From DASQUK01 sp963813485 (GTDB taxonomy: Bacteria > Actinomycetota > Acidimicrobiia > Acidimicrobiales > VFJN01): 64,000 bases of DNA. Below the pieces are notes generated by a model. It saw only the letters and a program-made list of their open reading frames with translations, was not told the origin of the DNA and searched no databases. Numbering within the stretch: position 1 is the stretch's first letter; every line of letters starts with the position of its first letter. The stretch is from contig CAWEZE010000029.1 of the NCBI GenBank assembly GCA_963813485.1, forward strand, positions 62,001 to 126,000, written 5' to 3'. A program made the position numbers and the translations under genes. This document shows, one piece after another, positions 6,664 through 15,654 of the stretch.

Positions 6664-8810
6664 TCAGATGGGGAGCTCGCCGGTTTCCAGCAGCTGGCGG
6701 AAGCCCGCCTCGTCGAGGACCGGCACACCCAGCTCCTCGGCCTTGCTGAGCTTCGACGCCCCCGGCCCCTCGCCCACCACGACCGCCGTCGTCTTCCCGG
6801 ACACGCTGCCGGGCGACTTGCCACCTCGGGCCTTGATGGCCGCCTCGGCCTCCTCGCGGGTGAAGCCCTCGAGCGTGCCGGTCACGACCACGGCCCGGCC
6901 GGCCAGCGTCTTGGTCCCGCCGTTGCCGCCGCCACGGGCCGCCGATCCGGCGAGGTTGAGCCCGGCAGCCCGCAGCCGCTCGATCAGCTCACGGTTGGCG
7001 GGGTCGGCGAACCACGCGTGCACGGACTCGGCGATGACCTCGCCAACCCCCTCGGCCGCCGCGAGCTCCTCCACCGACCCGCCCATGATGCGATCCAGGT
7101 CGCCGAACGCAGCCACGAGCGCCTCGGCGCCGGCAGGTCCGAGGTGCCGGATGTTGAGGCCGACGAGCAGACGCTCCACGGGCCTGGACCGTGACGCGTC
7201 GATCGAGCCACGCAGGTTGGACGTCGACAGGGCGCCCATGCGCTCCAGCTTCTCGACCCGCTCCCAGTCGAGGTCGTAGAGGTCGGCGACGCTCTGCACC
7301 ATGCCCTCGCCTATGAGCTGCGCGATCCGCTTGGTGCCGAGCGCGTCGATGTCGAGGGCGCCGCGGCCGGCGAAGTGCTCGATGGCTCCCTGGCGCTGGT
7401 AGGGACATTCCGGGTGGATGCAGCGGTGCTCCGCCTCGCCTTCGGGACGCACGAGGTGGGAGCCGATCGGGCACGGGCATTCGGTAGGGAAGGTCCATGG
7501 CTCCAGCCCATCGGGCCGCTCGGCGACCACGGCCCCGACCACCTCGGGAATGACGTCGCCGGCGCGCCGGACGATCACCTTGTCGCCGGGCCGGACGTCC
7601 TTGGCCCTCACCTGATCCTCGTTGTGGAGGGTGGCCTGGCCCACCGTGACGCCGCCGACGAACACGGGCTCGAGCACGGCGTAGGGCGTGGCCCGTCCGG
7701 TGCGGCCGATCGAGACGAGGATGTCGTTGAGGCGCGTCGTGCGCTCCTCGGGTGGAAACTTGTAGGCCAGCGCCCAGCGGGGTGCCTTGCTGGTGGATCC
7801 GAGTAGCTCGCGGCGGGCCAGGTCGTCGACCTTGACCACCACCCCGTCGATCTCGTAGTCGAGGTCGTGGCGGTGCTCCTGCCAGTGGTGGCCGTACTCC
7901 AGCACCTCGTCGGGGCCGTTCACACGGCGGATCTCGGGGTTGACCGGGAAGCCGAGCCCCGACATCCACTCGAGGGTCTCGTGATGGCTGGAGAGCCCGG
8001 GGCCCCCGTCGAGCTCGCCGAGCTGGTAGGTCCACAGCGACAGCTCCCGGCTGGCCGTCACCTTGGGGTCCTTCTGGCGGAGCGCCCCGGCCGCGGCGTT
8101 GCGGGGATTCACGAAGGGCCGGGCGCCGGCCTCCATCTGGCGCTCGTTGAGCGCCCGGAACGCCGACAGGGGCATGTACACCTCGCCCCGCACCTCGAGC
8201 ACGGCGGGCGCCCCCTTCCCCAGGCGCTGGGGCACCTGGTCGAGCGTCCGGACGTTCTCGGTGACGTCCTCGCCGGTGCGCCCGTCGCCGCGCGTGGCGG
8301 CCCGCACGTAGCGGCCGTCCTCGTAGCGGATCGAGATGGCGAGCCCGTCGATCTTCAGCTCGCAGACGTAGCCGACGTCCTCGCTACCGGACATGTTCTC
8401 CGCTCTTGCAGCTTCGCTGCGGGCCGCTCGGGCCCCGGGTGCGCCCGTCGACGCACCCTCAGGGCCGCCGTCGCCTGCCGAGAGGGCGCACCCGCCAGTC
8501 GCCGGTGCAGTCGCTCGACCCAGGCTCGCAGCTCGGCTTCGTCGAAGGCGTTGTCAAGGCTCATCATCGGCACGCCGTGCACCACCGGGGCGAACAGCGT
8601 GGTGAGCGGTGCGCCGCCGACCTGCTGGGTCGGCGAGTCGGGCGTGATCAGCTCGGGGAACTCCTCCTCGAGCGCCCGCAGCCGGCGCACCAGCTCGTCG
8701 TATTCGGCGTCGCTGATGATGGGGTCGTCGAGCTCGTGGTACCGCCGGTTGTGCTCCCGCATCTCCGTCCGCAGCGCCTCGGCTCGCTCCTCGATCTCCC
8801 GGTCAGCCAT
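6664..8810 (-). CDS. ligA: NAD-dependent DNA ligase LigA, reading frame broken
   Basis: The protein seals nicks in DNA using NAD+. The N-terminal Ia domain (MADREIEERAEALRTEMREHN through MMSLDNAFDEAELRAWVERLHRRL) is read in one frame. The adenylation domain from YVCELKIDGLA (catalytic Lys in the KxDG motif) to the C-terminus is read in another. The rest is complete: OB fold, a four-Cys zinc finger (CPCP ... HRCIHPECPY), HhH repeats and a BRCT domain (about the last 80 residues). The frame switch lies within about 8395-8500, inside an extra segment of roughly 30 codons absent from ordinary LigA. That segment holds a family A repeat (8400-8433) and an 11-bp inverted repeat. LigA is normally essential, so a base error or an in-frame insertion with one miscalled base is likelier than true loss. 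A leaderless TACTCT box (8818-8823) precedes the ATG at 8810. Confidence 0.9.
8400..8433 (-). repeat. Family A variable-hairpin repeat inside ligA
   Basis: On the minus strand the order is GCCCGAGCGGCCC, then hairpin GCAGC-GAA-GCTGC, then AAGAGCGG. The flanks match the repeats at 21197-21341 and 50237-50327 while the hairpin sequence differs but still pairs. It lies within the extra segment of ligA, immediately before the adenylation domain. Confidence 0.65.
8436..8494. repeat. 11-bp inverted repeat within the ligA extra segment
   Basis: CGGGTGCGCCC at 8436-8446 pairs perfectly with GGGCGCACCCG at 8484-8494. It abuts the family A unit, and together they span the region where the ligA reading frame is lost. 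Confidence 0.6.
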
Positions 8811-8817
8811 GACCGGG

Positions 8818-8823
8818 AGAGTA
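8818..8823 (-). promoter_or_regulatory. -10 box, leaderless ligA promoter
   Basis: On the minus strand TACTCT lies 7 nt before the ligA ATG at 8810, with no ribosome-binding site between them. Confidence 0.45.
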
Positions 8824-8840
8824 CCGACGCGCCCGCCGGG

Positions 8841-9848
8841 CTACGCGCCGACGTCGAGGCCGGCGTCGAGCGCTTCGGCCTCGATGCGATGTGCCAAGTG
8901 GCCGGCCAACTCGAGCACCCGGTCGGCTTGGAGCGGGTCGAGCTCGGCGAGCCCGCAGGCGGGCGTCACCATCCCCTGCTGGAGCAGGAGCAGCGGATCG
9001 CAGCCACCGTCGATGAGCGCGTCCCACTCGCCCATGAGCCGGCGCCAGAGGATCTCGGCGCTCTCGCCGAGGGGCCGGTCGGTGGGCACGGCGCCCCAGG
9101 CGATCCATCCGCCCCGCTCCAGGAACCCGGCGAACGCCCCGGCATGATCACGGGCGCCCGCGTCGACCGGCAGCGACAGGACCTGCGGGCCGGCCTGGAG
9201 GACGGCCTGCCAGTCGGCCCGGCCGCAGCAGTGCAGACCGGCGATGGCGTGCCCCTCGGTCGACGCCAGCGCCGAGGACACGAGGTCCAGCGTGTCGTCG
9301 ACGGGCCAGGGGAACCCGGGCTCGAGCGCCGCCGTCAACCCGGGCTCGTCGAGGAACACGACCGTGGTCGCTCCGGGCGCGGCGCGGCGGGCCGCCGCCA
9401 CCACCTCGCGGGTGCGCGCCTCGACCGCCTTGGCGGCCACTGCGAAGGCGCGCTCGGGGGACGCACCCACGGCGTGCAGGGCCAGGCCCAGGGTCACCGG
9501 CCCGGTCAGCTGGACCTTGAACGGCGCCACGCGGCCGGCGGCGGCATCGAGGAAGACACGGAGCCCGACGTACGGCTCGGCGTCGAGCGCCGAGTCGCTG
9601 AGCGGCAGATCGGGGTCGATGACCGACTCGTCGACCAGCAGCGAACCGTCGGGCAGGACTCCCACTCCCGCGATGCCCCAGGCCGCCTGCGGGATCATGC
9701 CCTCCACGGGCGACCGCCGCGGCAGGGACGGCGCCGCCGGCAGCCGGGGCTGGCGGTCGAGCGCGAACTCGGCGGCCTCATGGGGATCCTCGTGCGGGAG
9801 ACTGCCGATGCCGGTCGCCAGGCCGATCGGGAGCAGGACCTCCCTCAT
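8841..9848 (-). CDS. MetE-like (cobalamin-independent methionine synthase family) protein
   Basis: The 335-residue protein corresponds to the C-terminal catalytic barrel of MetE alone; full MetE is more than twice as long. It opens with GLATGIGSLPHEDPHEAAEFAL, a signature of short actinobacterial MetE-like proteins. It keeps zinc-ligand-like residues (LHCCGRADW and TPACGLA) and the LDEPGL motif. Without the N-terminal half it may transfer a methyl group to another thiol rather than act in methionine synthesis. Its place directly upstream of ligA matches the gene order in mycobacteria, where a protein of similar length of this family precedes ligA. The 30-nt gap to ligA suggests possible cotranscription. 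Confidence 0.75.
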   Translation of the reverse strand: MREVLLPIGLATGIGSLPHEDPHEAAEFALDRQPRLPAAPSLPRRSPVEGMIPQAAWGIAGVGVLPDGSLLVDESVIDPDLPLSDSALDAEPYVGLRVFLDAAAGRVAPFKVQLTGPVTLGLALHAVGASPERAFAVAAKAVEARTREVVAAARRAAPGATTVVFLDEPGLTAALEPGFPWPVDDTLDLVSSALASTEGHAIAGLHCCGRADWQAVLQAGPQVLSLPVDAGARDHAGAFAGFLERGGWIAWGAVPTDRPLGESAEILWRRLMGEWDALIDGGCDPLLLLQQGMVTPACGLAELDPLQADRVLELAGHLAHRIEAEALDAGLDVGA

Positions 9849-9971
9849 GCCGTTCCTCGCTGACAGCTCTTCGGCCGCCGTGGCACGCTCTCGGTCACCT
9901 CACCCCCCACTCGGCTACACGTCCCGCCTGGAATAGCCAGCCGACGCCACCATCGGCAAATCTCCCGGCCC

Positions 9972-10838
9972 GTGGGATCCCTCGGCGCATGGCCGGCACG
10001 TGTCATCTGGCTCGTCCTCCCGGTCGTGCTGGGCCCGGCCCTGGGCGATGCGCTGGACGACGCCAGCCATCCCGTCCAGGTGGTCGCCAGCATCGGCCTG
10101 TGGGTCGGGTGGGCCGCGGTGCTGGTGGCGACGCTGGTGCCGACGACCGTGAGCCTGACCGCTCTCCGGGTCGCGGCACCGGCAGCGGTCGTGGCCGCCG
10201 TAGCCGCCATCGTGGCGGACGGGGCGTCGGCCGCCACGGTGGTCGGTCTGGTGGGCGCACTCCTGGCCGCCCTCGTCGCGTTCTGGCCGGGCACGGGCGA
10301 GGCCTTCGTGGCCGGCTCGTCGTACGGCGACGAGCGGCGGATGCCGCTGAGGGTTCCCGGTCCACTGCTCGCCGGGCCGCTGGTCCTGGTGTGGGCCGTC
10401 GCGGCCGCGGGCGTAGCGGCCGGTCCCCTGCTGCTGGCGGCCGGGCAATGGGCGGCGGGCGCCGCGGTCCTGGTGGTCGGACTCCCGGCTGCGGGCGTGG
10501 CGGTCCGGTCGCTGCACACGCTGGCGCGGCGCTGGCTGGTGTTCGTACCCAACGGCGTGGTGGTGCACGACCCCTTGGCGCTGGCGGAGCCGGTGCTGCT
10601 GCTGCGGGCCGACGTGCGCTCGTTCGGGCCGGCGCCGGCGGACACCGCGGCGCTGGACCTGACGCGGGGTGCCCTGGGCCTGGCGCTTGAGGTCACGCTC
10701 GCGCCGCCCGTGTCGGTGGTGCTGGCGGCCGGCGGGCGCCACCGCGTGAGCGAGGCGACGACCGCGGGAGCGCTGCTGGTCTCGCCCACCCGACCCGGAG
10801 CGGTTCTCGCCGAGGCCCGCCGTCGCCGGCTGGCGTGA
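9972..10838 (+). CDS. Multi-pass membrane protein of unknown function
   Basis: The 288-residue protein has an alanine/valine-rich N-terminal half with about six predicted membrane segments (near 10-25, 38-55, 62-82, 86-105, 130-152, 158-175). A soluble C-terminal domain follows (about 180-288: LARRWLVFVPNGVVVHDPLAL ...) that resembles the small PH-like domain of some actinobacterial membrane proteins. That resemblance is inference. GTG start; divergent from the MetE-like gene and convergent with the TetR gene 11 nt away. No catalytic motif is visible. Confidence 0.6.
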   Translation: MGSLGAWPARVIWLVLPVVLGPALGDALDDASHPVQVVASIGLWVGWAAVLVATLVPTTVSLTALRVAAPAAVVAAVAAIVADGASAATVVGLVGALLAALVAFWPGTGEAFVAGSSYGDERRMPLRVPGPLLAGPLVLVWAVAAAGVAAGPLLLAAGQWAAGAAVLVVGLPAAGVAVRSLHTLARRWLVFVPNGVVVHDPLALAEPVLLLRADVRSFGPAPADTAALDLTRGALGLALEVTLAPPVSVVLAAGGRHRVSEATTAGALLVSPTRPGAVLAEARRRRLA

Positions 10839-10849
10839 CGGCGACGCTG

Positions 10850-11506
10850 TCAGCCGGCGCCCGTCGAGCGGATGCCGGCGAGGACCGTGTCGACGACCGT
10901 CGCGACCACGGCGTCGTCGGGCGGGTTGTCGGCTATCAGGACGCGGAAGTACACCAGGCCGCCCAGCAGATCGAGGACCAGCTCGACATCGGTCGCGTCA
11001 GGCAGCTCGCCGCGGGCCACGCCCCGGCGGATTGCCGTGAACGCCGGCTTTCGGCGGTCGTGGACGAAGGCGGCCAACACCTCGCGCATCTCGGGATTGA
11101 CTGCGGCCTCGGCCACGACCGCGGGCATGATCTTGCCGGCCAACGTGTCGCGCATCTTCCTGGCCAACTCGCCCAGCATCGCGACGAGGTCGTCGCGCAC
11201 CGAGCCCGTGTCCGGGTCGGCGACCTGGAGGCCGAGGCGATGGTGCCCGGTGTCCAGCAGCAGGGCTCCCCGGGATCGCCAGCGGCGGTAGATGGTCGCC
11301 TTGCCGCAGCCGGCCCGCGCGGCCACCTCGTCGACCGTGAAGCGGGCCGGGCCGACTTCGGCCAGGACCTCGAGGGCGGCATCGAGGATCGCCTCGTCGG
11401 CCCGGGCGTCGCGCGGACGCCCCGGCCGGCGTAAAAGGGCTTCGTCCCTGTCGGCCAGGAGATCGCCGGCTCCGGGCGCAGCGGCGACTGGCTCGACGCC
11501 TGTCAC
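10850..11506 (-). CDS. TetR family regulator of the adjacent efflux pump
   Basis: The 218-residue repressor-type protein has its DNA-binding domain at about residues 37-85 (ILDAALEVLAEVGPARFTV and AGCGKATIYRRW) and a C-terminal domain of the kind linked to multidrug efflux regulators. Its ATG overlaps the stop codon of the DHA2 transporter gene (ATGA, 11503-11506), so pump and regulator are one operon. It probably binds the TTGCG-AGA-CGCAA palindrome upstream of that operon and represses it until a drug-like ligand binds. The ligand is unknown. Confidence 0.85.
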   Translation of the reverse strand: MTGVEPVAAAPGAGDLLADRDEALLRRPGRPRDARADEAILDAALEVLAEVGPARFTVDEVAARAGCGKATIYRRWRSRGALLLDTGHHRLGLQVADPDTGSVRDDLVAMLGELARKMRDTLAGKIMPAVVAEAAVNPEMREVLAAFVHDRRKPAFTAIRRGVARGELPDATDVELVLDLLGGLVYFRVLIADNPPDDAVVATVVDTVLAGIRSTGAG

Positions 11507-13218
11507 CGCGGCTCCGGATCGCGGGAAGGCGCCATGACCGGCGGGGCTTCGGTGACCCGGTCGGTCCGCTCCCAGTCGGGCGTGCCCGCGGGTCCAGCGG
11601 GAGCGTCAGGCCGACGGCCGTCGCCGACCACGGCGGAGGCGTCGGTTCGATGGCCATCGCCGGCCGCCGCAACGGCGATCGACTCGTGGTCCCGGGCCCG
11701 GGCGGGAAGGAACAGCGCCACGATCACTGCCCCGAGCGCCAGGGCGGCGGCCCCGATGATGAACGCCGTGCTCATGCCGTCGGCGAAGCCGCGGGAGGCG
11801 ACGTCCGCGAGCATGCGTCCGGGCTCGCCGCCGATCTCGCTCGCGGCCCGTATGGCGGCGCCGATCTGGTCGTGGATGGCGGCGGCCTGCTCGGACGACA
11901 CCGGGAACCCGCTGAGGGCGTCGGTCACCCGTGGTCCGTATGTCGAGCTCATGACCGAGCCCAGCACGGCCACGCCGAGGGCGCCGCCCACCTGGCGGGT
12001 GGTGTCGTTGACCGCGGACCCCACACCCGCCTTGGCCAGGGGCAGCGACCCCATGATCGACTCGGTGGCCGGCGGCATCACCAACGCCATCCCTGCCGCC
12101 AGGACCACAAGCGCCGATAGCACCTCGGGATAGCTTGCCCCCGCTGTCAGCCGGCTGGCCATGATCAGCCCGATGGCCGCAACGGTCAGCCCGGTGGCCA
12201 CCACGATCTTCGAGCCGATCCGCTCGACCACCTTGGCGCTGACAGGGGAGACGAGGATCATCACGCCCGCCATCGGCAGCAACCGGATGCCTGCTTCCAG
12301 CGGCGTATAGCCCAGTATCGACTGCAGGAACTGCGTCAGCAGGAACAGCGAGCCGAACATGGCGAAGAACGTGAGCATGATCGCAGCCGACGCAGCGCTG
12401 AACCTGGGGTTGCGGAAGAAGCTCACGTCGAGCATCGGGAAGCGGGTCCGCCGTTCCCACAGCACGAAGGTCCCGAGGAGCACTGCCGCCAGCGCGAAGC
12501 CGCCGAGGATCTCGGGATCTGTCCAGCCTCCCGGTCCCTCGATGATCGCCCACACCAGCACCACCAGCCCGGCGATCGACAGGATGGCGCCGGGCACGTC
12601 GATGGGAGGCGCCGCCGGGTCCCGCGACGTCGGCACGAACAGCTGGCCGAGCACCAGCGCGACCACCACGACCGGCACGTTCACGAGGAAGACCGACCCC
12701 CACCAGAAGTGCTCGAGCAGCCAACCCCCGGTGACCGGCCCGATGGCCACGGCAGCGCCGGCCGTCGCCGACCAGATGGCGATGGCCTGGGCGCGTTCCC
12801 TCCGGTCGGTGAACACGTTGGTGATGATCGAGAGGGTGGCGGGCATGATCAGCGCCCCGCCGACACCCATGAGCGCCCGGGTGGCGATGAGCTGGTCGGC
12901 GCTGTTGGCGAACGACGACAGGATCGACGCCGTGCCCATGACCGCCAGCCCGATGGCAAGGGCCCCCCGGCGGCCGAAGCGGTCGCCGAGCGAGCCCATG
13001 GTCAGGAGCAGGCCTGCGAAGACCAGGATGTAGGCGTCGACGACCCACTGCAGCTGCGTGGTGCTGGCGTCGAGGTCACTCTGCAACGTCGGCAGCGCGA
13101 CGTTGACGATCGTGTTGTCCATCACGATCAGGAGCAGGCTCAGGCACATCACCCCGAGGACGACCCGGCGGCGGGTGTCGGCCTGGCGCTCCTCGGCGGA
13201 GCCGGTTCGAGTGAGCAT
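11503..13218 (-). CDS. MFS transporter, DHA2 (14-TM) drug efflux family
   Basis: This 571-residue proton-driven exporter has motif A GSLGDRFGRRGAL between helices 2 and 3. It also has MDNTIVNVALPTLQ in helix 1 (the DHA2 signature) and the antiporter motif C-like GPVTGGWLL. About 14 hydrophobic segments are followed by a cytoplasmic, Asp/Pro-rich tail of roughly 60 residues. The ATG at 13218 is preferred over an upstream in-frame extension because GGAGG lies 4 nt before it and the extension is proline/arginine-rich shadow sequence. It is coupled to the downstream TetR gene. Confidence 0.9.
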   Translation of the reverse strand: MLTRTGSAEERQADTRRRVVLGVMCLSLLLIVMDNTIVNVALPTLQSDLDASTTQLQWVVDAYILVFAGLLLTMGSLGDRFGRRGALAIGLAVMGTASILSSFANSADQLIATRALMGVGGALIMPATLSIITNVFTDRRERAQAIAIWSATAGAAVAIGPVTGGWLLEHFWWGSVFLVNVPVVVVALVLGQLFVPTSRDPAAPPIDVPGAILSIAGLVVLVWAIIEGPGGWTDPEILGGFALAAVLLGTFVLWERRTRFPMLDVSFFRNPRFSAASAAIMLTFFAMFGSLFLLTQFLQSILGYTPLEAGIRLLPMAGVMILVSPVSAKVVERIGSKIVVATGLTVAAIGLIMASRLTAGASYPEVLSALVVLAAGMALVMPPATESIMGSLPLAKAGVGSAVNDTTRQVGGALGVAVLGSVMSSTYGPRVTDALSGFPVSSEQAAAIHDQIGAAIRAASEIGGEPGRMLADVASRGFADGMSTAFIIGAAALALGAVIVALFLPARARDHESIAVAAAGDGHRTDASAVVGDGRRPDAPAGPAGTPDWERTDRVTEAPPVMAPSRDPEPR

Positions 13219-13275
13219 GACGCCTCCGGGCGATGGGACTGGCTGGACCGCGGCTCCCCAGACTGCGCCCCCCGA

Positions 13276-13288
13276 TTGCGAGACGCAA
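13276..13288. promoter_or_regulatory. Operator candidate TTGCG-AGA-CGCAA
   Basis: This is a perfect 5+5 bp inverted repeat with a 3-bp centre, 58 bp upstream of the transporter start. Position and symmetry suit the TetR repressor encoded at the end of the operon. Binding is inferred. Confidence 0.5.
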
Positions 13289-13337
13289 CAGTTTCGGAAC
13301 GATGGAGTCCCGTGAACTCGGTCACGGGCGGCGCCGG

Positions 13338-14390
13338 TCAGGCGGCGATGCCCCCGCCGATCACCTCGTCGCCCTCGTACAGCACGACCGACTGGCCGGG
13401 GGCCACCCGGCGCTCCCGGCGATCGAATCGCACCACCGCGCGGTCGTTGCCGACCGGATCGATCCGGGCCGGCCGGGGCGGCCCGTGGGCGCTGCACTGG
13501 GCGGCGAGCGGCGAGTCGGGACCCCCAACCGGGGGATCCGCAGACCACACCACCCGCTCGAGGGCAACCTGCTCGCACAGCAGGTCACGCTCCGGCCCGA
13601 CGCGCACGGTGGCCGCGGGAACGTCGACGTCGACGACATAGCGGGGCGCTCCCCCGCCCGGCAGGCCCAGGCCGCGCCGCTGGCCGACAGTGACGAGCTC
13701 GACGGCGTCGACCGACGCGACGTCGCACCCGGCCTCGTCGACGACACGGCCCGGACGCAGGGCGATGCGCCCGCCCAGGAACCCTCGCCGGCCGCGGCCC
13801 GAGGTGATGAAGCAGACGTCCTGGCTGTCGGGCTTGCGGGCCGTCCGCAGCCCGAGCGCCTCCGCCTCGGCGCGGACCTCGGCCTTGGTCATCTCCCCCA
13901 CCGGGAGAACGGTGCGGGACAGCTCGGACTGGCCGAGCACGTAGAGCACGTAGCTCTGGTCCTTGGCGGCGTCGGCGCCGCGCGCCAGGCGCCGCGTCCC
14001 GTCGGCGCGCGTGACGATGCGGGCGTGGTGGCCGGTGGCCACCGTGTGGAACCCGACGGCCTGGGCGCGACGCAGCAGCCGGTCGAACTTGAGGTGGCGG
14101 TTGCACTCGATGCAGGGGTTGGGCGTGACGCCGCGCCGGTGGGCGTCGACATAGGGGTCGACGACGTGGCGGTCGAAGTCGCTCGAGAAGGTCCACGTGT
14201 GGTGGGCGATGCCGAGCTGCTGGGCGACGCGGCGGGCGTCGTCGACGTCGCTCACCGAGCAGCAGCCCGTGTCGGACTCGCCGCCCCACAGCTTCATGGT
14301 CACGCCGACGACCTCGTGGCCGGCGGCGATGAGCCGGGCAGCGGCCACCGACGAGTCGACTCCCCCCGACATGGCGACGAGCACCCTCAT
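13338..14390 (-). CDS. mnmA: tRNA-specific 2-thiouridylase
   Basis: The 350-residue enzyme activates the wobble uridine C2 of Lys/Glu/Gln tRNAs with ATP and inserts sulfur. It has the PP-loop SGGVDSS at residues 8-14. The two catalytic cysteines lie in PNPCIECN and SQDVCFI, and the central GHHAR motif and C-terminal beta-barrel region are present. The ATG overlaps the stop of the cysteine desulfurase gene (ATGA, 14387-14390), so sulfur donor and acceptor are coupled. The same pairing (trmU next to iscS) is known in mycobacteria. Confidence 0.95.
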   Translation of the reverse strand: MRVLVAMSGGVDSSVAAARLIAAGHEVVGVTMKLWGGESDTGCCSVSDVDDARRVAQQLGIAHHTWTFSSDFDRHVVDPYVDAHRRGVTPNPCIECNRHLKFDRLLRRAQAVGFHTVATGHHARIVTRADGTRRLARGADAAKDQSYVLYVLGQSELSRTVLPVGEMTKAEVRAEAEALGLRTARKPDSQDVCFITSGRGRRGFLGGRIALRPGRVVDEAGCDVASVDAVELVTVGQRRGLGLPGGGAPRYVVDVDVPAATVRVGPERDLLCEQVALERVVWSADPPVGGPDSPLAAQCSAHGPPRPARIDPVGNDRAVVRFDRRERRVAPGQSVVLYEGDEVIGGGIAA

Positions 14391-15574
14391 GGCCGCCCCG
14401 CTGGTTCCGGGCGGCGATCCTGTGCGCCCCGCAGGTGGGCCACCGCGGCGGGGATCACCTGCAGGGCGTGGTCGACGTCCGCGTCGGTCGACGTCCACCC
14501 CAGCGACAGGCGCAGGGCGCCGGCGCCGAGCTCGGGCCCGATGCCCATGGCCGCGAGCACGTGCGACGCCTGATGCGCACCGCTGGCGCAGGCCGAGGCG
14601 GCCGACGCGCACACGGCGGCTTCGTCGAGGAGGAAGAGGAGCGCCTCGCTCTCGATGCCGGGAATGCACAGGTGGAGCGTGCCGGGGAGTCGAGGCGCTC
14701 CCTCGACACCCCCGGTCCGGACGGCACCGGGAATCGCAGCGAGGAGGCCGTCCGCCAGCCGATCGCATAGGGCGCCCACCCGCGCCGCGGCGGAGTCCCG
14801 CTCGCTCGCCGCCGCTTCCAACGCTGCCGCCATGCCGACGATCCCGGCAACGTTGTGGGTGCCGCTGCGCAGCTCGCGCTCCTGTCCGCCGCCCAGCAGC
14901 AGAGGCCGGACTGGCGTGCCCGGCCGGACGACCAACGCCCCGACGCCCTGCGGTCCGCCCACCTTGTGCGAGCTGACGGCGATGAGGTGGGCACGGGCGA
15001 CCACAGTCGGAAGGTCGAGCCAACTCGCCGCCTGGACGGCATCGGTGTGGAGGGCTGCCCGGGGGGCGCGGCGGCGCACTAGCTCGGCGGCCTCCGCCAC
15101 CGGCTGGATCACACCGATCTCGTTGTTGGCGGTCATCAGGGCCAGCAGCGTCACGTCGGGCGTGAGCGCGGCACCGAGCGCGTCCAGATCGAGGACACCC
15201 CGGGCGTCCACCGGCACCGTCGTGCCGCCGACGAAGCGAACGGAGTTGCGCACCGCGTCGTGCTCGATGGCGCTGCACAGCACCGGTCCCGGCCGGGCGG
15301 CGTGGACGCCCCGCACGGCCATGTTGTCGGCCTCGGTGCCGCCGCTCGTGAACACGACGTCGCCAGGTCGGCAGCCGACGACGTCGGCGACGACGTCACG
15401 GGCCTCGTCCACCGCCTGGCGGGCGGCCCGGGCCACCCGGTGGTCGCCGGAGGGGTTGCCGAACCGTTCTCCCAGCCAGGGCAGCATGGCATCGCGCGCC
15501 GCGGGACGCAGCGGGGTGGTGGCGGCGTGGTCGAGGTAGGCGAGGCGCTCGCGCCGGTCGGGCTGCTCGGGCAC
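14387..15574 (-). CDS. Cysteine desulfurase, IscS/NifS type
   Basis: The 395-residue PLP enzyme takes sulfur from cysteine as a persulfide. YLDHAATTP opens the fold, SGGTEADN and TDAVQA bind the cofactor region, Lys204 in SSHKVGGPQG forms the Schiff base, and Cys329 in SACASG is the persulfide-carrying residue. The GTG at 15574 is chosen because the fold begins right after it; the upstream in-frame extension is arginine/proline-rich shadow. Coupling to mnmA suggests its main job is supplying sulfur for tRNA thiolation. An iron-sulfur role cannot be excluded. Confidence 0.92.
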   Translation of the reverse strand: MPEQPDRRERLAYLDHAATTPLRPAARDAMLPWLGERFGNPSGDHRVARAARQAVDEARDVVADVVGCRPGDVVFTSGGTEADNMAVRGVHAARPGPVLCSAIEHDAVRNSVRFVGGTTVPVDARGVLDLDALGAALTPDVTLLALMTANNEIGVIQPVAEAAELVRRRAPRAALHTDAVQAASWLDLPTVVARAHLIAVSSHKVGGPQGVGALVVRPGTPVRPLLLGGGQERELRSGTHNVAGIVGMAAALEAAASERDSAAARVGALCDRLADGLLAAIPGAVRTGGVEGAPRLPGTLHLCIPGIESEALLFLLDEAAVCASAASACASGAHQASHVLAAMGIGPELGAGALRLSLGWTSTDADVDHALQVIPAAVAHLRGAQDRRPEPAGRP

Positions 15575-15654
15575 CGGATCAGTCTCGCAGCCCGCCGCCG
15601 GTACCCCCACCCACAGACGTGGCGGTACGCCATCATTCCCCTCGGAAGACACCC

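Noticed and set aside
9972..10789. Overlapping minus-strand frames opposite the membrane protein
   Set aside because: Ser/Ala/Thr/Arg-rich shadows; the + strand gives proper membrane helices.
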